NCBI GenBank assembly: GCA_017462915.1
Contig: JAFTQG010000004.1
Location: forward strand, 1-49,958
Length of the DNA stretch: 49,958 bases
Direction of reading: 5' to 3'
Source: Prevotella sp.
Lineage (GTDB): Bacteria; Bacteroidota; Bacteroidia; Bacteroidales; Bacteroidaceae
The notes beneath the pieces are model-generated. The model had not been told where the DNA came from and did not search any database. It saw nothing but the letters and a program-made list of their open reading frames with translations. Made by a program: the position numbers and the translations under genes. Position 1 is the stretch's first letter. Each line of letters starts with the position of its first letter. Below, piece by piece: positions 42,013-49,869 of the stretch.

Positions 42013-42669
42013 CTACGGGTGGGGATTCTGCTCTCGTTTTTCCAAGACGTTCTTGAAAAACAGTCCCGACAGACCAGCCTCCTTCATTTTTAATGCTGTT
42101 TTTGTGCCAACAATTAGCACTGGAGACTTGTCATAATAACTGCCGTAGCAGTATTCTGTGCGGCAAATGAAGTCATCTGTAGCGATATGTTGTTCTTTTG
42201 CCTTGTAACTCGAGGGATGTATAATCTCGTCATAACAGCCACAGCATTCGCGTTTATTTGTAAACTTAGTGTCTTTTATATCAAGTTTGAATATATTCTT
42301 AGCCTCGAAATAATAATACCCAGGAGATTTGGGCAAAGACGTGAACGCCAACCCTTCATATTCGTTTAATTCGCAGAACCTCTTGAATTTTTCCGATACA
42401 ATACAAAAGGAATCGTAAGTATAGAACATATCTCCTTTCCTTTTTTTCATGCGATAGTCGGGATTAGGTATCTTCTTCAAAGAGTTATGGCATACAGGAC
42501 ACAGCCCTGGCTCTGTAGTCCCTCTACCATACATGAAATCCGCATCATACCCATAGACTTTTTTTGCGACAAGTTTGCCTCTTGGCTTTACAAGTTTGGG
42601 GTATCTCACCACTGGCTTTTTTTCTTGCTCGCCTCCAAAACCGAATAATCTCAATAATTGTTTCAGCAT
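42013..42669 (-). CDS. Cys-motif protein, immunity-like, paralogue 1
   Basis: 218 residues from ATG at 42669 (MLKQLLRLFGFGGEQ), chosen because the paralogue starts at the same point. Cys pairs (GLCPVCHNSLKKIP and RECCGCYDEII) suggest zinc binding. The body (FCELNEYEGLAFTSLPKSPG, YYYFEAKNIFKL) and the C-terminal VGTKTALKMKEAGLSGLFF follow the layout of double-CXXCG/Imm11-type immunity proteins; this is a resemblance, not a proven match. 110 bp separates it from its paralogue upstream. A 24-bp DNA stretch before it (42694-42717) recurs upstream of the paralogue. Confidence 0.72.
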   Translation of the reverse strand: MLKQLLRLFGFGGEQEKKPVVRYPKLVKPRGKLVAKKVYGYDADFMYGRGTTEPGLCPVCHNSLKKIPNPDYRMKKRKGDMFYTYDSFCIVSEKFKRFCELNEYEGLAFTSLPKSPGYYYFEAKNIFKLDIKDTKFTNKRECCGCYDEIIHPSSYKAKEQHIATDDFICRTEYCYGSYYDKSPVLIVGTKTALKMKEAGLSGLFFKNVLEKREQNPHP

Positions 42670-42778
42670 AATAGTATTTTTATTTGTGAAAAGCCCCATG
42701 ATATCCATGAACGCAACATCTTGTTATTCAAATAAAGATCAATACACATTCTCAGGAAAATTATATGTCCCATATCTA

Positions 42779-43417
42779 TTATGGATGTTCTCGCACATTA
42801 TCAAAATATATCCCGGACAGTCCAAACTGTCGCATCTTTCCTACCGTTTTTGTCCCTACAATTATATCTGGAGATTTTCTATTAAAACTACCATAACTAT
42901 ATTCCGAACGGCAAATAAAATCGTCCGTACATATATATTGACTCTTCGCCTTATAGCAGGAAGGAAGTATTATCTCGTCGTAGCTACCGCAACACTCTCG
43001 CTTATTTGTGAATTTGGTGACAGCAGTGTCAAGTTTAAAAATATTATAAGCCTCAAAATAGTAATATCCAGGAGATTTAGGCAATGGTACAAACGACAAC
43101 CCTTCATATCCATTATCATTGCAGAACCTTCTGAATTTTTCTGTGACAATATAAAAATCATCATATGTACAAAACAAATCACCTTTTTTCTTCTGCATAC
43201 AATAGCCCAAATCGGGAATCTTCTTAAGAGAATTGTGACAGGTTGGACATAGCCCTGGTTCTTCATCCTTACTACTGTACATACAGTCAGCATCTGCACC
43301 AATAAGTTTTTTTGCAACAACTTTACCTTTAAGTTTTACACGTTTCTGAACTTTCCTTACAGGCTCTTTCTCCTGCTTACTTTCCAGTCCAAATAATCTT
43401 AATAATCGTTTCAGCAT
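42779..43417 (-). CDS. Cys-motif protein, immunity-like, paralogue 2
   Basis: 212 residues. Paralogue of the previous gene along its whole length: MLKRLLRLFGLESKQEKEP, GLCPTCHNSLKKIP, RECCGSYDEIILP and C-terminal VGTKTVGKMRQFGLSGIYF. One of the two CxxC-like motifs differs (CCGS instead of CCGC), so the metal site may be altered. Ends without the long tail of paralogue 1. Confidence 0.72.
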   Translation of the reverse strand: MLKRLLRLFGLESKQEKEPVRKVQKRVKLKGKVVAKKLIGADADCMYSSKDEEPGLCPTCHNSLKKIPDLGYCMQKKKGDLFCTYDDFYIVTEKFRRFCNDNGYEGLSFVPLPKSPGYYYFEAYNIFKLDTAVTKFTNKRECCGSYDEIILPSCYKAKSQYICTDDFICRSEYSYGSFNRKSPDIIVGTKTVGKMRQFGLSGIYFDNVREHP

Positions 43418-43442
43418 AAGTGTCTTGGTTTATTTATTAAAT

Positions 43443-43616
43443 CTACCCATGGTCTCCATGAACGCAACACTCACTGATGTTTGTATGTGTATCCTGCGAA
43501 TATCTGCCCAATTGGGAGTCATGATCGAAGGCTGCACCTCTTAAAAAGCAACAGCTATACAGCACATGTATCACTAATAGACACATCGCTATCATAAATG
43601 TCTTTTTCTGTTTCAT
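43443..43616 (-). CDS. Possible small lipoprotein
   Basis: 57 residues from ATG at 43616. Signal peptide MKQKKTFMIAMCLLVIHVLY followed by a lipobox-type SC. The mature part is only about 35 residues (GRYSQDTHTNISECC). Its last codons lie in the 24-bp stretch duplicated upstream of paralogue 1, so it may be a remnant left by the duplication. The next gene starts 26 bp on. Could be a real small lipoprotein or debris. Confidence 0.35.
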   Translation of the reverse strand: MKQKKTFMIAMCLLVIHVLYSCCFLRGAAFDHDSQLGRYSQDTHTNISECCVHGDHG

Positions 43617-43675
43617 AGTTACCATATACTTAACGGATTGTTATAGCCACAATACGAATATGCACCTGTATAAAG

Positions 43676-44320
43676 TCATCTTGATGTCTTCTGTTCCTGC
43701 TTCCATTTCTTCCAGTCTGCCTCATCCTCCCAAAGCCATTTCTGTTCCTTTAACTGATGGTTCACATGCCACATATCCAGAAGTTCTGATTGTTCACTTA
43801 TCGGGAAAAAGAAATATTCCTTTCCGTTTTCCATTGTCTCTGCATCAGATTTATCTACCTCAAAAAGCCTTTCACGCCCTGTTATCATATATTTGTGCAT
43901 CCTCATCTTCCAAACAGATTCCTTCACATCAACGGTATTTGCATATATCATCTTGCCTTCCGCATAATATACGCCACAACGCCCAATGATGATTCTGTGT
44001 TCATTGATATATCTGTACAAATTATCCTTTATTTCGGCAAACATCCTGTCAGGAGAATTAGAATTAACACTAAACAATGCCACAGTTCCATCCCCAAAGA
44101 ACATAATGCAATCCATATAGAGCCTCCCGTCACGCATCGTGGATTCATTGTCTTTTGCCATATAGACACCATCAGTGTTTACTGGAACTACAGTCATATC
44201 ACCCTTATATCTTATACGTGTATTCAACCGTGCTTCACGTTTCGTATCCAATACAGGGAAGTTTGACAGACATGAGCCAAGAGATAGTGTCATGAGTATT
44301 ATTGCGAATATTCTTTTCAT
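43676..44320 (-). CDS. Uncharacterised lipoprotein, paralogue A1
   Basis: 214 residues. Signal peptide with lipobox SLGSC (Cys17). The body has a strand-rich pattern (CIMFFGDGTVALFSVNSN; LYRYINEHRIIIGRCGVYY) and ends WLWEDEADWKKWKQEQK, the same end as the next gene. Full-length paralogue of the gene at 44375. Both cysteines of the pair IGRCGVY / ITRCGIY are kept. Function unknown; periplasmic side of a membrane. Confidence 0.75.
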   Translation of the reverse strand: MKRIFAIILMTLSLGSCLSNFPVLDTKREARLNTRIRYKGDMTVVPVNTDGVYMAKDNESTMRDGRLYMDCIMFFGDGTVALFSVNSNSPDRMFAEIKDNLYRYINEHRIIIGRCGVYYAEGKMIYANTVDVKESVWKMRMHKYMITGRERLFEVDKSDAETMENGKEYFFFPISEQSELLDMWHVNHQLKEQKWLWEDEADWKKWKQEQKTSR

Positions 44321-44354
44321 ATCCGAAGATTTATTTTAAATACCGTTTTCTTAC

Positions 44355-44362
44355 CAAAGATA
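44355..44362 (-). promoter_or_regulatory. -7 box before paralogue A1
   Basis: TATCTTTG in the 54-bp gap between the two paralogous lipoprotein genes, about 35 bp before the ATG at 44320. It could start a separate transcript for the downstream genes. Confidence 0.35.
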
Positions 44363-44374
44363 ATATCGTTTCCG

Positions 44375-45067
44375 CTATTTTCGTCGTGTCTCTTTCTGTT
44401 CCTGCTTCCATTTCTTCCAGTCCGCCTCATCCTCCCAAAGCCATTTCTGTTTCTTCACATAGCGGTTTACGTAACGCATATTCAAAGGTTCCGTCTGCTC
44501 ATTTATTGGAAAGAACACATATTTTCTGAATATAATATCATTGCTTATTCTCGGCCATCCAAGAGAGCAGTGAATTAACAGCAAATGCTCATATCCCTCA
44601 ATCCTGTATATCGGGTTTTCTACAGTCCATATATACTGATATCTGTCAAATGAATTTGTATAAATATCATTACCCACAATTTTATAAATGCCACAACGCG
44701 TTATTGGTATCTTTCGCTCGTTGATATATCTGTAAAGATTGTCCCTTATGTCGTCTTCCGTCTTGCAACAAGAATCTTTGTACAAAGTGAATTCAGCAAT
44801 TGTACCGTCATCCAAAAACATCACACAATTTCTTCCACTATAACTTCCAGGGAAGCCTGCAACAGTGTCCTTCACAAGTAGCGGCCGTCCATCATCTTTT
44901 ATATAAAAACCATTTATGTTTATATATTTTTCTATATTTGTACTCTTTCCTGTATATTTTACAGATGCCTTCGCCTTTGCCTCTTTTTTTGTATTAAACA
45001 ACAAGAAGCCAGGCCAACAGGAACCAAGACAAGACGTCAGGATGATGATAAATAAAATCTTCTTCAT
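44375..45067 (-). CDS. Uncharacterised lipoprotein, paralogue A2
   Basis: 230 residues. Lipobox CLGSC (Cys17). Paralogue of the gene at 43676 (CVMFLDDGTIAEFTLYKDS; LYRYINERKIPITRCGIY) with extra residues in the first third. The last 17 shared residues are nearly identical also at DNA level (43690-43745 against 44395-44455), which suggests recent duplication or gene conversion at this end. 11 bp separates it from the preceding gene. Confidence 0.75.
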   Translation of the reverse strand: MKKILFIIILTSCLGSCWPGFLLFNTKKEAKAKASVKYTGKSTNIEKYININGFYIKDDGRPLLVKDTVAGFPGSYSGRNCVMFLDDGTIAEFTLYKDSCCKTEDDIRDNLYRYINERKIPITRCGIYKIVGNDIYTNSFDRYQYIWTVENPIYRIEGYEHLLLIHCSLGWPRISNDIIFRKYVFFPINEQTEPLNMRYVNRYVKKQKWLWEDEADWKKWKQEQKETRRK

Positions 45068-45078
45068 ATCATAGATAA

Positions 45079-45528
45079 TTATGGTTCCATGTATCTTATA
45101 TTTCTATCAAACTTACCGTCGACATCTCTCGTGACAATACATTTCCCGAACAGTTTCTTGTCACGGATTTCGTCCAGCGAATATTTCTTGACTTTGCCAT
45201 ATTTTACTAAGAAAAAATATAAAGTGTCCGTCTTGGCAAACAAATAGTCAACATCTATAACGCCGATAGAGTCTGGCTCTATAATTTCTATATCGTCACT
45301 CCCTCTCCAAAAGGCTATAGCCTCGGTATGTGGAGAACTAAAATCGCTACACAATTGAAGACATACACTGTCTATCTCTGCATAACGAGATGCACCTATT
45401 ACCAATGTATCGCCAGTACAGTTCTTAAAAAGACAGGCGCGTTCTGAATCGTACACACAAGACGAGAATAGACAAACAACCATTAAGGTGCACGCTAAAA
45501 GATGTATTTTGTTCTTGGTCTTATTCAT
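45079..45528 (-). CDS. Uncharacterised short lipoprotein, paralogue B1
   Basis: 149 residues. Signal peptide and lipobox LFSSC (Cys about 24). Shares a pattern with the upstream gene: LFKNCTGDTLVIG near the start, IIEPDSIGVIDVDY in the middle and KYSLDEIRDKKLFGKCIVTR near the end. A small beta-rich envelope protein of unknown role. Confidence 0.7.
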   Translation of the reverse strand: MNKTKNKIHLLACTLMVVCLFSSCVYDSERACLFKNCTGDTLVIGASRYAEIDSVCLQLCSDFSSPHTEAIAFWRGSDDIEIIEPDSIGVIDVDYLFAKTDTLYFFLVKYGKVKKYSLDEIRDKKLFGKCIVTRDVDGKFDRNIRYMEP

Positions 45529-45549
45529 TATAACTACGGATGATAAAAC

Positions 45550-46044
45550 TTAATGGTCGCCCTTAGAGCCTGTCGGTTTATACTCAAACAAACGGTTATG
45601 AAAATCTTTCTTTGTTACAATCTGTCTGTCGTAAAGTTTTCTTGCACGTATTTCTTCCAGCGGATAATGTTTCACATCTTGCCACTTTATGGCATAAATA
45701 TAATAATATGGCTCTTTGAGATTTAATACATATGCATCAGCAATTATCAAAGAATCAGGCAACACATAGTATTCTTTTTTTATAATTACCTCTTTCCCAT
45801 CTATATAAATCGCCAATGTATCTGGAGCCATTATCCCAATAGTATCTTCTGGATTTTCATCCCAGTACACCCAATCATCAAGAGTATCAGACTCTGTCAG
45901 ATCAATAAGCAAAGTGTCTTTCGTGCAATTCTTTATTAGGAAACTCCCTTGACAAGATGTGCAAGAACTAAATGATATCAATGCCAAAGACATACATATC
46001 AGAATATTGCGTATTTGTTCCACATTCATATTATATACATGCAT
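45550..46044 (-). CDS. Uncharacterised short lipoprotein, paralogue B2
   Basis: 164 residues. Lipobox SFSSC (Cys about 28), followed by TSCQGSFLIKNCTKDTLLI. Paralogue of the previous gene: IMAPDTLAIYIDGKEV corresponds to IIEPDSIGVIDVDY, and HYPLEEIRARKLYDRQIVTK to KYSLDEIRDKKLFGKCIVTR. First gene of the block; no clear -7 box was found upstream. An ATG at residue 6 is an alternative start. Confidence 0.7.
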   Translation of the reverse strand: MHVYNMNVEQIRNILICMSLALISFSSCTSCQGSFLIKNCTKDTLLIDLTESDTLDDWVYWDENPEDTIGIMAPDTLAIYIDGKEVIIKKEYYVLPDSLIIADAYVLNLKEPYYYIYAIKWQDVKHYPLEEIRARKLYDRQIVTKKDFHNRLFEYKPTGSKGDH

Positions 46045-46152
46045 GATAATTGATTACAGGAGCCTGATAAACGATTAAAGACAAACACGTCTTGTTTTAT
46101 TCTGTCAGCGCATGAAAACCATCTATGTGGCGCATCAAGGTGAAAACAAGAA

Positions 46153-46183
46153 AACGGACGCCTGTCTGTCACAAGCATCCGTT
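46153..46183 (-). terminator. Intrinsic terminator of the DUF349 gene
   Basis: On the minus strand AACGGATGC pairs with GCGTCCGTT (one G-U pair, loop 13 nt), followed by TTCTTGTTTTC. It begins 15 bp beyond the DUF349 gene stop. The plus-strand version has a mismatch, supporting the minus strand. Confidence 0.7.
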
Positions 46184-46197
46184 ATCCACAGTTATTG

Positions 46198-47907
46198 TCA
46201 GTCTATTTCCTTTATCTGCTTTTTCACAAGTTCTATCTCCTCCTTGAGCTTCTCTACCCGTCGGTTCATCTCGTCGAGGAGGGAGTTGCCCTTCTTGGAA
46301 GATATGGAGAGGAAACCGAGATTGTTCTCATAGGTCTTGAGGTCTCCCCTCATCTGGTCCAGCTTGCGTTGCAGGCGTGTGCGTTCGTTGTCTACAGCCT
46401 GCTCGCCACGCTTGGCGACAGCCTTTATGTTCTGCTTGAAATTGTCCATGCGGCGACGCTGGCTGTTGGCGTTCAAGGTCTTGTGTATCTTGTCAAGTGC
46501 GGCATGATACTCATCGTATATCTTGTCCTTCTCCTTGAACGGGACATGTCCCACCTCGTTGAATCTGTCGATGAGTTCACGCATACGCTGCTGCAGGTCT
46601 TCTCCTGCCTCTTCGGCAAGGGTCTCCAGCTCTGCGACAATCTCCTTTTTCTTCTGCAGATTCTCCTTCTCGGCGTTGCGTGTGCCGGAGTTGGCGGCGT
46701 TGCGTGCCTCGAAGAAGTGGTTGCAGGCACCGATAAACTCCTGCCAGAGCTGGTCGCCGACTTTCTTCGGCACCATGCCTATCTCCTTCCATTCCTTCTG
46801 CAGCTGCATCATCTTGTCGGCAGTCTGCTTCCAGTCTGTGCTGTCCATCAGAGCCTTTGCCCTGTCGATGAGTGCCTGCTTCTTCTCGGCATTCTCGGCG
46901 AAGCGTTCCTTCATCTCCTTGAAGTATTGTGTCTTGCGCTGGAAGAACTGGTCGCAGGCGATGCGGAAGCGCTCGAAGATCTTCACATTCATCTTCTGAG
47001 GAGCGAATCCTATGGTCTTCCATTCTGCCTGCAGGGCGAGGACGAGCTTTGTCACCTCCTCCCACTCGGCGGAGTTTTGGCACTCGCGCTTAGAGAGTTC
47101 CTCTGCCTGTTCGCAGAGGGCGGTCTTCTTTGCGAGATTCTCTTCCTCCTTGGCACGTATGTCTTCAAAATGCTGCTGGTGGCGTTTGTTCACTACGGTG
47201 CTCGCCGCCTTGAACCGTGTCCATACCTGTTCGCGCAGGTCCTTGGCTACCGGTCCCACCTCGCGGTACTCCTGATGGAGGTCCTGCAACTGGTGGAATG
47301 CGCTGATGACATCCTCTTCATCGGCAAGTTTCTCTGCAAGTTCGCAGAGGCGGGTCTTAGCCTCAAGGTTTTTCTTGAAATCATACTCACGAGCCTCGGA
47401 GTTGAGTTTCAGCATGTCGTAGAACTGTTCTACATACAGCTGATACGAGCGCCAGGTCTCGGTGGCGTTCTCTGCCGGCACCTGTCCTGTCTCCTTCCAC
47501 TGTGCCTGCAGGTCCTTGAAGTCCTGATAAGACCTGTTGGCCTCCTCGGGAGATGTCACCATTGCCTTTATCTTTTCTATGATGGCCTGCTTCTTGGTGA
47601 GGTTTGCCTGCTTCTCGGCCTCCTGTGCGGCGAAGACTTTCTGACGCTTCTCGCGGATGACAGCCATCGCTGTCTTGAATGTCTCCTCCGTGTCGTCGGC
47701 CTGGATGACATATTTCTCAGGGTCGCCGCCCTCGTCGAGGTATGTCTTCAGCTTCTGCTCACGCTCTTGGAAGTGTAACTTGTAGAACAGGCTCTTAAGG
47801 AGTTCCACCTCTTCCTTCTCGGGAGTTTCTTCACTTTGAGCGAGTTCTTTCACGCGTTCGATAACCTGCGCTATTGTCTCATAACGCTTCTCTTCAGAGT
47901 CCATCAT
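46198..47907 (-). CDS. DUF349 repeat protein
   Basis: 569 residues, soluble, almost entirely alpha-helical. Several tandem DUF349 units of about 75 residues are visible, each with a tryptophan-led motif (LQAQWKETGQVP, LHQEYREVGPVA, LQAEWKTIGFAP, LQKEWKEIGMVP, LIDRFNEVGHVP), so five units at about 120-480. The C-terminus is a coiled coil (EMNRRVEKLKEEIELVKKQ). Abundant in Bacteroidota; function unknown. The promoter may lie at 48154-48185. Confidence 0.9.
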   Translation of the reverse strand: MMDSEEKRYETIAQVIERVKELAQSEETPEKEEVELLKSLFYKLHFQEREQKLKTYLDEGGDPEKYVIQADDTEETFKTAMAVIREKRQKVFAAQEAEKQANLTKKQAIIEKIKAMVTSPEEANRSYQDFKDLQAQWKETGQVPAENATETWRSYQLYVEQFYDMLKLNSEAREYDFKKNLEAKTRLCELAEKLADEEDVISAFHQLQDLHQEYREVGPVAKDLREQVWTRFKAASTVVNKRHQQHFEDIRAKEEENLAKKTALCEQAEELSKRECQNSAEWEEVTKLVLALQAEWKTIGFAPQKMNVKIFERFRIACDQFFQRKTQYFKEMKERFAENAEKKQALIDRAKALMDSTDWKQTADKMMQLQKEWKEIGMVPKKVGDQLWQEFIGACNHFFEARNAANSGTRNAEKENLQKKKEIVAELETLAEEAGEDLQQRMRELIDRFNEVGHVPFKEKDKIYDEYHAALDKIHKTLNANSQRRRMDNFKQNIKAVAKRGEQAVDNERTRLQRKLDQMRGDLKTYENNLGFLSISSKKGNSLLDEMNRRVEKLKEEIELVKKQIKEID

Positions 47908-48011
47908 AACTTTTGTTTTAGTTTGAATCGATGTTTAGTCACTGTTTAGTAAGTAATCAGAATCGGATGATACTGTATGTGATGAAGCAAGTGATCTAAT
48001 CTTGCATGGAC

Positions 48012-48110
48012 AGATGCTGTTGTTTCCTGCCGTCTCTGCCTTTCCGCCCTGCAGAATAGAGGGCTATGTCTCTTTGTCACAAGCGGTAGAGCGAGCCGGA
48101 AACAACTGTG
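48012..48110. repeat. Palindrome related to the ATAGCGGGCTAT family, copy 2
   Basis: GTTGTTTCC at the left and GGAAACAAC at the right (about 48097-48105) with core ATAGAGGGCTATGT (48056-48069). ATAG-GGGCTATGT, GTGACAAG/GTCACAAG and GGAAACA occur in the same order as near 37438. No gene is visible in 47908-48232; the ORF of 70 codons here has no family or start context. Confidence 0.5.
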
Positions 48111-48153
48111 CTTCATATCATACGGTGATTTTGCTCACTTACATAATTTGGTG

Positions 48154-48185
48154 CGAAATTACAAAAAATATTCTATACCTGCAAA
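48154..48185 (-). promoter_or_regulatory. Candidate promoter of the DUF349 gene
   Basis: TAATTTCG (one mismatch to TAnnTTTG) at 48154-48161 with TTTG exactly 20 bp upstream (48182-48185). The leader would be about 240 nt and contain the palindrome at 48012-48110. Confidence 0.45.
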
Positions 48186-48203
48186 TAATTCGATATTTTT
48201 TAC

Positions 48204-48211
48204 TAACTTTG
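48204..48211 (+). promoter_or_regulatory. -7 box of the GH43-rlpA pair
   Basis: TAACTTTG, about 21 bp before the GH43 gene start at 48233. No -33 TTTG at normal spacing. Confidence 0.5.
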
Positions 48212-48232
48212 TAGCCTAATCTAACTGACAAC

Positions 48233-49264
48233 ATGATGAAAAAGTCATTTATTTCACTCCTTATTCTATTGTCCGCGGTGTCATGGCCGTCATTTTGCCA
48301 TGCTCAGGACGAGGCTTATATCTTCACATCCTTCCGCGAACCGTCCATTGATGGTATGCACTATCTCTACAGCTACGACGGCCTGCAGTGGGACACCATC
48401 CCCGGAGTCTTCATGCGCCCGGAGATAGGCAACAGGGAGGCGTACACCGATGTGTTTACGGGAGAGCATGTCATCCCCACCTTCGCGCCCGACGAGCGTG
48501 TCCTCCGCGACCCGTCCATAACGCAGGGACCTGACGGGACGTTTCATCTCGTATGGACGACACAGTGGTACGGCAGCCGCGGATTCGGCTATGCACACTC
48601 CAAAGACCTCATACACTGGTCGAGGCAGATAGAGATACCTGTGATGAAAGACCATCCCACGAACAATGTCTGGGCACCGGAGGTGTTCTACGACGACGAG
48701 CTGAAGGAGTATTTCATCATCTGGTCGTCGCAGATAGACCCAAAGGACCGCACGGCGGAGGACATGAAAGGCACGAACAGCTGTCACCGCATGTGGTACT
48801 GCACGACAAAGGACTGGAAGCGTTTCTCGCCTGCAAAGCCTTATTACGACCCGGGGTTCAACAGCATCGACGGCTTCCTGCTCAAGCGCGCGCCGAAAGA
48901 TTATGTGCTTGTAGTGAAGGACAACCGCAAGCCGGGCTATTCAAATCTCTTCTGTGTCTTCAGCGATTCGCCCCACGGACCGTTCCATTCGCCTACTGAG
49001 GTATTCACCCCGTCGTACAGCGAGGGGCCTTGTGCCGTAAGGATAGACAGCGGAAAGGGCAAGAAACGGCAGTCCGAATGGCTCATATACTACGACCAGT
49101 ACCGTCCGGCACAGAAGTTCGAGGCTGTCTCGACACGTGATTTCAAGACTTTCACCCCTGTTCCCGAGCGCATAAAGGTGCCTGCCGAGCACAAGCACGG
49201 CACGATAGTAAAGGTGAGCCGCAGTATTCTCGATAACCTCCTGAAGTATGCTGCATCCCGCTAA
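48233..49264 (+). CDS. Secreted glycoside hydrolase family 43 enzyme
   Basis: 343 residues. Signal peptide about 1-25 (SFCHAQ). Five-bladed propeller features of GH43: the general base Asp in RDPSITQGPDGTFHLVW (about 86), the pKa-modulating Asp in NVWAPEVFYDDELKEYFIIW region (about 145) and the acid Glu in SEGPCAVRID (about 262). Likely releases arabinose, xylose or galactose side chains from plant or host glycans; the exact sugar cannot be decided. No SusC/SusD genes are in view, so it is not in an obvious polysaccharide-utilisation locus. Overlaps the next gene by 17 bp. Confidence 0.88.
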   Translation: MMKKSFISLLILLSAVSWPSFCHAQDEAYIFTSFREPSIDGMHYLYSYDGLQWDTIPGVFMRPEIGNREAYTDVFTGEHVIPTFAPDERVLRDPSITQGPDGTFHLVWTTQWYGSRGFGYAHSKDLIHWSRQIEIPVMKDHPTNNVWAPEVFYDDELKEYFIIWSSQIDPKDRTAEDMKGTNSCHRMWYCTTKDWKRFSPAKPYYDPGFNSIDGFLLKRAPKDYVLVVKDNRKPGYSNLFCVFSDSPHGPFHSPTEVFTPSYSEGPCAVRIDSGKGKKRQSEWLIYYDQYRPAQKFEAVSTRDFKTFTPVPERIKVPAEHKHGTIVKVSRSILDNLLKYAASR

Positions 49265-49820
49265 CATACTTCTCCTTGCCCTGTCGCTCATCCTTTTCCC
49301 TGCAAAGGGAAGACAGAAGAGCAGTGCCCCACAGCAGAAAAAGGCTGCGGGACAGAAGGCTACGGGGCACGGCAAGCAGCAGAAAGGCATGGCGACATTC
49401 TACTCCAAGCGCTCGACAGGTGCGAGGACGGCAAGCGGAGCGCGCCTGCATCACGACAGTCTGGTGTGCGCACACAGGACACATCCTTTCGGCACGCGCC
49501 TGAAAGTGACGAACCCGCGCAACGGGAAATCGGTGATAGTGAAGGTGATAGACCGCGGACCGTTCCGCCGCGGCGGCATCATAGACCTCTCGTGGCGTGC
49601 GGCGAAGGAGATAGACATGATAAACCAGGGCGTGGCGATGGTCATTGTCAATGTCGTGAAGGACGAGATACACTCGCCATACAAGCTGAGGGAGCAGAAA
49701 GACAGCATAGAGTTTGACATCGAGACAAACGATTTCTACGACAGCACAGTGCCGGTATGGCAGAACAGCAATATATCGAAGGCCATCTTCAAACGCGGAC
49801 AGACACAACATAAACAATAA
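49248..49820 (+). CDS. RlpA-like septal ring lytic transglycosylase
   Basis: 190 residues. An N-terminal hydrophobic signal (about 5-20, LLLALSLILFPAKG) but no lipobox. A double-psi beta-barrel follows (about 48-140): GMATFYSKRSTGARTASG, FGTRLKVTNPRNGKSVIV and VIDRGPFRRGGIIDLS, with the Asp of DRGPF in the catalytic position. RlpA enzymes cleave peptidoglycan lacking stem peptides, at the septum in some bacteria. No SPOR domain is present. The gene starts inside the GH43 gene, so the two are co-translated. Confidence 0.87.
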   Translation: MLHPANILLLALSLILFPAKGRQKSSAPQQKKAAGQKATGHGKQQKGMATFYSKRSTGARTASGARLHHDSLVCAHRTHPFGTRLKVTNPRNGKSVIVKVIDRGPFRRGGIIDLSWRAAKEIDMINQGVAMVIVNVVKDEIHSPYKLREQKDSIEFDIETNDFYDSTVPVWQNSNISKAIFKRGQTQHKQ

Positions 49821-49869
49821 ACCCAAATCGGTCATTAGACCGACATACAGTAATATTCTGTTATTGTTA

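Noticed and set aside
40150-46197. Integrated mobile element with attachment sites around the accessory block
   Set aside because: No integrase, transposase or flanking direct repeats were seen; the block was kept as an accessory cluster only.
46195-47778. 527-codon plus-strand ORF opposite the DUF349 gene
   Set aside because: Leu-rich antisense of the Lys/Glu-rich repeats; the DUF349 motifs are on the minus strand.
48002-48214. 70-codon ORF before the GH43 gene
   Set aside because: Runs through a palindromic repeat and the GH43 promoter; not supported as a gene.
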